Part shown: positions 56,363 through 64,000 of the stretch, in pieces
How the letters are laid out: every line of letters starts with the position of its first letter
Position numbering within the stretch: position 1 is the stretch's first letter
NCBI GenBank assembly: GCA_023055425.1
Contig: JALGPY010000008.1
Coordinates: 23,161,359 to 23,225,358 of the forward strand
DNA length: 64,000 nucleotides
Reading direction: 5' to 3'
Origin: Linanthus parryae
Lineage: Eukaryota > Streptophyta > Magnoliopsida > Ericales > Polemoniaceae
The notes under the pieces: generated by a model
Told to the model about the DNA's origin: nothing
Databases searched by the model: none
The model's input: the letters and a program-made list of their open reading frames with translations, nothing else
Made by a program: the position numbers and the translations under genes

Positions 56363-59300
56363 TTAATGTAAAATTGTGGGATTATCACTCCCTATTACAT
56401 CATTTTGAAGAAGCTGATGGGCCCATATAGGGTAAATGCCAAGCCATACAAATTTGTTTGGGAGATCTAGACCAAAGTTAGCAAATTCGTGGGCTACGTT
56501 ATTTGTCTTTCGACTACTAAAAGTAAAAGAAATGGACTCAAAACTATTGGCGAGAAGCTTGATGTGCCGAATAATGTCTCCATTCTCCGATATATGCAAC
56601 TGCTTCAATCCACTACCATTGATTCGCTCAATTATTTTCTTCGCATCCGACTCCACAACTAGTCTCCTTTTACCGCCTTGGATCGCAAGTAATAACCTGT
56701 CTCTTATAGCAAAGGTTTCCGCCTCAGCTGCCGAAGAGGCCGACGGGAGTGGCGTTGCAGAAGCTGCGACAAAACCACCAGTATGATCTCGAATCAATGC
56801 ACCACTTGCTGCCCTGTTATCACGCCATGCCCCATCAGTGTTCAACTTCACGAAGCCAATTTCCGGTGGCCTCCAACAGGTTGCCGGAGAAATGGAAGAG
56901 TTTCCCCGTGGATTGACATCAGTCCTATTGGAGTCGTCCAATATTTCTCTAATCTCTGCCACGAGCTCAGGAACTGAGAAGAGAGCGTTGCTAAACACAC
57001 GATTATTACGATAGGACCAAATCTTCCAAATTACCGTACAAAAAATCACCCTCTCGGTAGCTGAAAGACGAGTGAACATCGTGGGAATCCACTGTTGAAT
57101 GCTGCCCAATTTATTTTCGCAAAATTTTCCACCAAACTTGTTCCTGATTGAATTAGAGAAGCTACACTCCATGAACAAATGGTCCGCCGATTCTGGATAC
57201 TTGTTACACAAAGGGCAAGCCACGGACATATGCTTCTTAAATCTTGCAACTTTCAGCTTAGTTGGAAGAGAGTCTTGGACAGCTCTCCAAATCGTATAAA
57301 TAAATTTTGGTTGGACTTTGGTTTTCCACAGCAACTTCAGCCAAGCTCCCGGCGGCGTCGATGAAGATGGGTGTTGGTCTTTTCTGTTCTTTTCCCGCTG
57401 TAGCAGCCAATAACCCGAAGCAACGGAATAATTACCATCTTCATTGTAATGCCACAACATGGAATCATTCGATGGTATCGGTGGGGGTAGTACCTTGAGG
57501 ATGTCGTCGATATCCGACCCGAGACCAACTGCTAACAGCTTGTCAGTATCCCACGAGCGATCCGGTAACAAGAACTCTTCAACCTTCATTCCTTCAACTT
57601 CAACGGGCCGTAGAATGGTTCTAAAAGACGGTTCGCGCTTTAGCCACGGGTCTTTTGTGATGCGAATACTCTTCCCATCTCCAAGTTTTCACCTCAAGCC
57701 CAGCTTTATTGTTCTTGCCGCACTATAAATGGATCTCCAAGCGTACGAACTATTTTTCTGCAGTGGCGATTGTGAATCGTGGACATTAACTGAATACTTA
57801 TGCGTATAAACTCTACTCACCAGAGAATCAGTAGAGAGAATTCGCCAAAGCTGCTTTGCTAGCAGTGCTTCATTGAAATCTTCGAGATCTTTAAAACCCA
57901 AACCTCCCTCTTCTTTGGAATTTTTTAGAGACTCCCAAGCAATCCAGTTACCACCACGTTGGTCAATCTGTTTGCCCCAGAAAAAACTGCATGATAGCCT
58001 TTCCAACCTTTTGCATAAAGTAGAAGGGACTTTGAAACAGCTCATCGTGTACACCAGCATAGATTGCGAGACAGCTTTGATCAAAACCTCACGACCTGCG
58101 TAAGAAAGACTGTGTTTCCAACATTTGAATTTGTTTGCAACCTTATCGTAAAGATTGCCAAAAGTTCCAATCCGATTCTTCCCTATAGAGGTAGGGAGAC
58201 CTAGATATTTTTCGTGACTCGCCGATTCCGTAACTCCAAGCAGGCCGCTTAGAAGACCCCTATCTCCAGCCGGAACATCCGACGAAAAGACGACCGAAGA
58301 TTTGTTGAGATTGACCATTTGACCGGACGCTCTTTCATATCGCATAAGGAGATTTCTCAAGAAATCAATTTCTCCCGGATTAGCCTTCAAGAATACCATG
58401 CTGTCATCTGCAAAGAATAGATGCGAAATAATTGGGCCTCCTCTTGACGCCGTCACACCTGAAATATATCCATTCTGACATGCATCTGTTAGACCACGTG
58501 AAAAAGATTCACAAACAAAGAGGAATAAATAAGGAGAGAGAGGACATCCTTGCCGGAGCCCTCTTTCGGGTTTGATGTGTCCCTTGGTCTCCCCATGCAC
58601 GGCAAAGGAGAAAGTAGACATCGAAATGCATTCATGGACCAATCTGATCCATCTTTGACTGAAACCCATCTTACCCATAGTTGCTTCCAAGAAGCACCAT
58701 TCCACTCTGTCGTAAGCTTTTGCCATGTCCAGTTTCACTGCCATATAACCCTGTTTGCCCTTCTTCCTTTTTCTCATCGTGTGGAGTAATTCGAAAGCTA
58801 CCAAGATATTGTCTGTAATCAGACGTCCTTGGACAAAGGCACTTTGGAACTCTGAGATGCAGCTATCAAGGACATCTTTTAGGCGATTGGCCATCATCTT
58901 AGTAACAAGTTTGTAAATAACTGAGCATAAGCTAATGAGTCTCAGATCGCTAGGGAGGCGGACCTGTTTAACTTTAGGAATTAAAGCTATAACCGTGTCG
59001 TTAAAATCAGACAGCGAGGCATGATGATTAAGCACATTTAGATAAGTGTTTGTTACCTCATCTCCCAGAATATCCCAGTTCTCTTGGAAGAAAATGGCCG
59101 GAAAGCCATCCAAGCATGGGGCTTTTGTCGGGCCCATTTGACCCAAGGCTATCATCACCTCGTCCCTATCAAAGGGAGAATCGAGCATTAGCAGTTAGTT
59201 AGCCGAGAGCATCGGCTGAAGAAATCTCGTCATCTCCTCCATCTCGTTGTCCGAAGGCTGTTGGGAAGTAAAGATCTGACGAAAGTGTAAATCAAGGACA

Positions 59301-60463
59301 TTAGTGATATCTTCAGAATTCGTACACCAATTACCTTGATTATCTAGAAGACCGCCAATTTGATTTTGTGCCTTTCTGATAGAAGCGTTCCGATGAAAAA
59401 AGCTAGTATTTCGATCCCCTTCCTTTAACCACAGAACTCTAGAGCGTTGTCTCCACATAGTTTCTTCATTGGCCAAGAGGGCATTAAGTTCCGCTTTATA
59501 AAAGCAAATTTCATCAAACACATCATCAATATCCGATCTTCCTTGCAGGTCTTGAATCCGTTGTCGAAGCTTAGCAATTTTACGCTTAACATTCCCAAAA
59601 ACCGACCGGTCCCACAGTTTTAATCGGTTACCTGTCATGTCCAGCTTGTATTTTAGATCCCGCCCTTGGAAATCTGTCCAGTTCTTCTTGATAACCGGTT
59701 TGCAGTCGTTATGGCTCAACCACATAGCCTCGAAATGAAATCGAGCTATCCTCTTCTGTCGAGGGATCCAAGAAAGCTCAATAGGAACGTGGTCTGAAAC
59801 TGCTGCAATCAGGTGTGCAACCGTGGCTCCTCCAAATAGGTCCATCCAAGGGAGGTTAACAACTACCCTGTCAATTCTTTCGCGTATCCTCACCCCATTA
59901 CGAGGGTTGCTGATCCACGTAAACTAGTTACCACTAAAACCAAGGTCAAACAACTCGTTGGAAGAGAGTGATAGTCTGAAATCCTCCACGGGCTGTTTGT
60001 CCGCTGGCCTTCCCCCTTGCTTTTCGTCCTCCGAGGTATAGGCGTTGAAATCGCCCATAACACACCAAGGGACATTATTAGGTAACCGCAACCTTCCTAA
60101 TAATTCCCAAGAGTATTTCCTTGACCTGCTATCTGGATCTCCATAGAAATCCGTAAGATGCCAATGAATCTGTAAGCTGTGATCATATACCATACAATCA
60201 ATAAAGAATTTAGAATAATTAACAACGTTAATATCCATACTATCATGCCATATTAACGCTAAACCTCCACTGCGTCCTTCGGATGGAACACAAACTCCCT
60301 TGCTGAAACCAAGCCGATCCCTCACCTGGTAAAATTCAGCCTCTGAAAGACGAGTTTCCATCAAGAACACTACCTTTGGGGACTTTCCTCTTACGAGGTT
60401 CTGAAGCTCTAGAACATTACGGAGGTTCCCAAGCCCCCGTATGTTCCAGCTAATCGCATTCAT
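56363..60463 (-). pseudogene. LINE ORF2 (endonuclease, RT, RNase H), three stops
   Basis: 1,366 codons in one frame from MNAISWNIRGLGN. Endonuclease: codons 1-220 (METRLSE, VMGDFNAY). RT: about 425-760 (VKLDMAKAYDRVEW, GLRQGCPLSPYLFLF, FFADDSMVF at about 684). Zinc-ribbon-like CPLC region near 57220. RNase H: about 1180-1340 (KLNTDGAWR, AEAETFAIRD, VESDAKKII). In-frame stops are at 59924 (TAG, codon 180), 59195 (TAA, codon 423) and 57689 (TGA, codon 925). There are no frameshifts. The usual APGPDGFP block reads APCLDGFP. The ends and target duplication are intact, so decay is by point mutation. Confidence 0.92.
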
Positions 60464-61892
60464 TGCGATTGGCGGGGCTGCTTCCCACCGGCACTGAGAG
60501 AGTCGAAATCTTTTGGGAGTTTCGGTTCCCGATAGACATGTCTTGGTCGAAGATAGCCTCACCAATCCCTGCTGAACCAACCGCAAACCTGTTCGAGCTC
60601 AATCGCCTGTCTGCTGTTTTTGATTTAGGATTAGGACTCAACACGATTTGCCCCGTCTTCCTTTTCGCTGTACCATTGTCCGCAGACGTTGGCTTATCAT
60701 TCTTGTGGAAACTCTTGTTTGCCATTGCCAGAGAGGTGGTAGTACTGAAACCTGCTGGATCCGGCACTTCACCTTGGTTTACTGTAGCAAGCGGGTTGGA
60801 GTATACCTTCGGGTTGGGTGGCCTGGGATTCTCGGTAGTGTCCATAGATGAGTCGGACTCCGCCCCAATGGGAGATCTTGGAGAGTTCACCGGCGAGTTC
60901 CGCTGGGGCTGCATGTGTTCTTTTCCTTTTCTACCGCTTCTGGGTTCAGGCTGAACCGTGCTCGCCGGATTGGTATTTCCTTCCGGTGGGATAGCACTAT
61001 CTTCTCCCACTGTCGTATTCCTTCTCGGAGAGCGATTTGTTTCCCCCATTGCCGGAGTGTTACGGGGACGGGTTTGCTTACGCTTCGATGGGGGTTTGAA
61101 GAGAAGCCACTCCCCAAAGCCTTCCTCTTCGCTCATATTCTCCTCTTCACTTTTAATATCACATTGATCGGTATAGTGCGTGCATCGTCCGCACCAACCA
61201 CAGACCGCCGGAATCTTCTCGTACGCGAAGTCGATCCACAGCTTTTCATCAATAACTTGTATATATCCGCCTCTTTTCAAAGGTTTGGAGATGTCCAAGT
61301 TGATTCTCGCCCTCATATAATCGCCTCCGTGCTTCGTGAAAACTTTATCTTCGACCCTAATCACATCAACACCGGGGCCTATGGCCTTCTTACAGTCCGA
61401 CGGGTTGTACATGAATGACAGTAGATTCTTGATCTGAACCCAAACCTCCGTGTTGGTAAAAACTGCAAGATCCGTTCTCGGACTGCCAATCCACTGCTTC
61501 AATACCAAGAGGTTCCCATCGAAGACCCAGGGACCTCCTTCTAGGGCTTTTTCCATCGAGTGTGTGGAAGGGAACTCAAACACAAAACGGTTGGGGGAAG
61601 ACTCGTGGATTTTCACCCCTTCGCCCTCAACCCATATTTTCTTAAAGAGAGATTTCATCCCCCAAGTATTCACCTTTGAGGGTAGGAGAAAACATCCGAT
61701 GAGACACGGAACAAGATTTTGTAATGCGTCAATGCAGTAATCGGAGTCGAAGACCACCACGTGTTCTTCATCCTCCGATAAGGGTGGTAGTTTACGTGTG
61801 GAAGGGAACGCCATAATCGGTTGCCAAATCACTGAAAGAAGACGCCACCAGACTCTGCTGGGGAGATCGCCGGCGGCCGCAACTCCAGTCAA
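60450..61892 (-). CDS. LINE ORF1 (DUF4283 and CCHC zinc knuckle)
   Basis: 480 codons, uninterrupted. Residues about 45-215 fit the DUF4283 RNA-binding domain of plant LINE ORF1 (SLFKKIWVEGEGVKI, FEFPSTHSMEKALEGGPWVF, LKQWIG). A CCHC knuckle lies at about 232-246 (CGWCGRCTHYTDQC). The rest is a basic, Ser/Pro-rich tail. Such proteins coat LINE RNA and deliver it with ORF2. Translation could instead start at the in-frame ATG at 61811 (MAFPSTRKLPPLSEDEE). The stop overlaps the ORF2 start (ATGAATGCGATTAG). Confidence 0.9.
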   Translation of the reverse strand: MTGVAAAGDLPSRVWWRLLSVIWQPIMAFPSTRKLPPLSEDEEHVVVFDSDYCIDALQNLVPCLIGCFLLPSKVNTWGMKSLFKKIWVEGEGVKIHESSPNRFVFEFPSTHSMEKALEGGPWVFDGNLLVLKQWIGSPRTDLAVFTNTEVWVQIKNLLSFMYNPSDCKKAIGPGVDVIRVEDKVFTKHGGDYMRARINLDISKPLKRGGYIQVIDEKLWIDFAYEKIPAVCGWCGRCTHYTDQCDIKSEEENMSEEEGFGEWLLFKPPSKRKQTRPRNTPAMGETNRSPRRNTTVGEDSAIPPEGNTNPASTVQPEPRSGRKGKEHMQPQRNSPVNSPRSPIGAESDSSMDTTENPRPPNPKVYSNPLATVNQGEVPDPAGFSTTTSLAMANKSFHKNDKPTSADNGTAKRKTGQIVLSPNPKSKTADRRLSSNRFAVGSAGIGEAIFDQDMSIGNRNSQKISTLSVPVGSSPANRNECD

Positions 61893-61948
61893 CCTTTAGG
61901 GTTTCGCCGATTCCTGGGTGATCCGAAACTTTCGGAGCTGTTTTCAAC

Positions 61949-61965
61949 TAACCCCTACTGAAATT
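61949..61965. repeat. target-site duplication of the full-length LINE (right)
   Basis: TAACCCCTACTGAAATT, matching 56312-56328. Confidence 0.95.
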
Positions 61966-62139
61966 AAATAATACTACATACATTTTTCATGAACATTTTA
62001 TATTTTTAAAATTTAGCCCCACTGAACAAAGATCCGCCCCTAGTCGAGAGCTGCAGTTCCTGAAAATTAATTCATTCCTTGCTCTGTCAGATGGACCAGA
62101 TCACAGCTGCTAGCCATGCCCATCTTAACTGATTTTTCC

Positions 62140-62510
62140 TTCAAAAGAAAAGGCAGTGAACCGGATTCCAACTTTAGGAGCTGAAAATCTATATGGTTAT
62201 TCCATCCAACCCTCTTATTTATGTCATACTCTTTTTATTTATTTTTTTATTTTATTTTTTTATTTTTTTGCTCAAGAGGAAAATAAAACAAGGAAACTAC
62301 ATCCCCCAACTAGTGTCCATCGAGTCTTTTACAACCATGGGAACCAACTCAGAAGGTGGTTCCTCCAAAATAACTAGAGTCTCAGTTTTAGCGCATTTCT
62401 TAGCCAAGGCATCAGCCAACCCATTCTTTGATCTTGGTGCATGGTGGATGTTGCAATTGCAGCCTCTCACGAGGGTCTTGATGTCTTTAGTGATATTGAG
62501 GTAGTTTGGC
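62140..62510 (-). mobile_element. old LINE tail (RNase H end), unit 3 copy
   Basis: The minus strand encodes CNIHHAPRSKNGLADALAKK, then ETLVILEEPPSELVPMVVK and a stop, with an A/T-rich 3' UTR to the left. Homologous to 50540-50865. Probably the same LINE as 62855-63290, split by a retroposon-like stretch. Confidence 0.82.
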
Positions 62511-62519
62511 TAACATGTT

Positions 62520-62832
62520 TTTTTTTGGTTTTTTATACAATATTAATATGACTTTGTTGGGTTCAAAAACCAAAAAAGTAGTCGAATCCGGACCAACGGT
62601 TCAAAACCGGTGCCCGAGTATGAATTGATAACTATAGTGTCTCTCCCAATTTTCTTTTGCCATATTAGCCACGTGGCCCTTTCTTACTAGTTGCACTAAT
62701 TGACCTTTTGTTATTTAGCCAACCCATGCACCGGACATACCACCAGTCCACTGGAAGCATTAGTGGAGAAGAATTTGGTGCCCTGGTTACACCAATACCT
62801 GGGCACCGGTTTGTCAAAAAAAAAAAAAAAAC
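62520..62832 (+). mobile_element. possible poly(A)-tailed retroposon
   Basis: The stretch separates two halves of one RNase H reading and ends GGGCACCGGTTTGTC plus 17 A. There is no clear target duplication and no coding capacity. It could be a SINE or a LINE 3' scrap. Confidence 0.4.
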
Positions 62833-62854
62833 TACTTCATCCAAACAACTATGA

Positions 62855-63290
62855 TTATATTTTAATAAAAGCTAAAAACCACCGCATCCAAACTAACCCA
62901 TCGATGTGGGGTTTATATATGCAGTTGATGGCATCACTGGAATCATTTCCAATTTCCACGTCCTTTAACTGCATTTGGTGAATCAACACCAAGCCTCTAA
63001 GGATGCCCCATATTATCCTCTTGAATGATACTGAACCCAATTTGACCCACCTAGCCTTTCTCTCAGCACACCTTAGCTAGCCATGCCCCCCCCCCCCCCC
63101 CCCCCCCCTTTTATTTTTGGTAACATCACAATTCAACTTGATTTGACCTGTAAGGGGAGGAGACCATAAGTTAGAGAAGTTAACATAACTCTCATTAGAA
63201 TTCTCTTCTTTGAGAGATTTTTTAGTCTCATCAGCAAGGTGATAAGTTTTGGTCTTCATCTCCATCGGGGTAGTACTAAGTTGGTTGAAG
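62855..63290 (-). pseudogene. LINE RNase H fragment with inserted poly(C) tract
   Basis: The minus strand reads WSPPLTGQIKLNCDVTK (RNase H start) and, after the homopolymer, VEIGNDSSDAINCIYKP (the E and D of the active site region). The 23-base C run at 63086-63108 and stops just after it break the frame. Confidence 0.75.
63086..63108 (+). repeat. poly(C) tract, 23 C
   Basis: An uninterrupted run inside the LINE RNase H fragment. Confidence 0.95.
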
Positions 63291-63349
63291 CAATGATTAT
63301 TGCGACATTTACAGATAGACCAACAGTCGCTGATGAATTATGATTCTTG

Positions 63350-64000
63350 TTACTCAATAAAGTAAGATTCTTCTCTGGCTAGTGAAACCGGGGTCTAACT
63401 CTCAACTACCATTTCATCAAAGAGTTCAAATGAGTGAAACCCCAATGAAGCCATTCAATGTGGATAGTAAAGTAGCAATTCAAGAGTACAGTAGCACTCC
63501 GAAAAAAGAAAGAAAAAAATCCAACTAAAGATAAAAGGATAAGATAATGTGATGATAACTACCCAAAAAACAGAAGTTAATGTGATCATATCAGCAGTTT
63601 ACCATTAATGAGGTTAAGCAAGATCAAAGACATTCTATAAGATCCATACCAGACCCACTAGTGATCTATCAAGACTCGATGGAAGTCATCTTCATATACT
63701 ATCCGGACCTGTATCATTTACCAAATTAATCAGATAACTGAGAAATTATGGATGCATAATTTTACTAATGACTATAAAGCAACAACAGAAAGTAGGGTGC
63801 TTTACTCCACAAAATATAGATAGGTGATAAAACTAACAAGTAGGGCATGAAGACTGAACGGATGTCCAATGAGATGAATACCAAACATTAATGGGATACC
63901 AGCCAGACAAGTAGGAAATATTAAGAATGCAGGGTTTCTCGTTCAAACTAGCAGTAATAACTACAGCTGACAGTGGAGATAATGACATCCAAAATAGCTC
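63350..64000. repeat. A block of the tandem array (copy 2), start of unit 4
   Basis: Direct-orientation match to 40020-40720. It has several small deletions and runs off the window edge. Confidence 0.9.

Larger units (their letters stand above)
56329..61948 (-). mobile_element. full-length L1-type LINE with 17-bp target duplication
   Basis: 5,620 bp on the minus strand: short 5' UTR (61893-61948), ORF1, ORF2 overlapping ORF1 by 14 bases, 3' UTR and a poly(A) tail (the T run at about 56326-56341 on the plus strand). It split the flank of F-box gene 2 from the rest of unit 3. It is complete in length but ORF2 carries three stops, so it cannot move itself. Confidence 0.93.
51996..63340. repeat. 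tandem array unit 3 (B, C, D, F-box gene 2, LINE tail)
   Basis: B'' 51996-52348, C'' 53002-53790 (split by a MITE), D'' 53850-54440, F-box gene 2, flank to 56328, then an inserted full-length LINE, then the rest of the unit from 61949. It follows unit 1 block by block. Confidence 0.87.

Overview
This window is nuclear DNA of a flowering plant, most likely a eudicot. The reasons are plant-type copia and Ty3/gypsy LTR retrotransposons, L1-type LINEs with RNase H tails, Stowaway/Tourist/hAT-type MITEs, F-box/FBA genes, an amaranthin-type lectin fused to an aerolysin-like domain, and short GT-AG introns. I cannot name the species. Most of the 64 kb is transposon or transposon debris. I see four credible host protein genes: a lectin-aerolysin gene, a secreted Pro-rich peptide precursor and two F-box genes. 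There is also one lectin pseudogene. I found no rRNA, tRNA or CRISPR array.

Left third (1-23.5 kb). LINE scraps (1-193, 655-860) and a broken lectin copy (2.3-3.1 kb) precede a three-deep retrotransposon nest. The oldest layer is a plus-strand copia element whose 3' half and 3' LTR remain (20705-23549). A minus-strand copia element interrupts it, with its 5' LTR at 19279-20704 and its body at 14705-19278 plus 4166-4870. That element is in turn split, exactly at its reverse-transcriptase YVDD codons, by a very young 9.8 kb Ty3/gypsy Tat-type element (4876-14699; 626-bp LTRs with two differences; ACCAG target duplication). The Tat-type element runs on the minus strand and has lost gag, protease and reverse transcriptase. 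It keeps a C-terminal integrase fragment, a minisatellite of about 56 bp, and on the opposite (plus) strand a long intron-containing ORF with a plant mobile domain and a coiled-coil end.

Middle (23.5-40 kb). An intact lectin-aerolysin gene (23952-25427, minus) has a TATA box. It is followed by a mariner-type MITE, a 1-kb retroposon with a 14-bp target duplication, and a 5'-truncated LINE (29133-33428). Next comes a two-exon gene (33717-34754, minus) for a secreted precursor carrying four copies of a Pro-rich peptide that resembles hydroxyproline-rich systemin precursors. Two more MITEs follow, then several kb where I recognise no gene.

Right third (40-64 kb). This is a tandem segmental array. 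The units share the order A block, B-C-D blocks, F-box gene, old LINE tail. Unit 1 carries F-box gene 1 (47125-48291), unit 2 is a fragment without an F-box gene, unit 3 carries F-box gene 2 (54773-55912), and a fourth unit begins at 63350 and leaves the window. Different transposons have entered different copies: a 1.5-kb Mutator-like element, a Tourist MITE, a truncated LINE, a full-length L1 and a small TIR element. For most of these the paralogous copy preserves the empty site, so insertion boundaries and order can be read directly. A 2-kb palindrome of copia gag lies at 42.0-44.1 kb.
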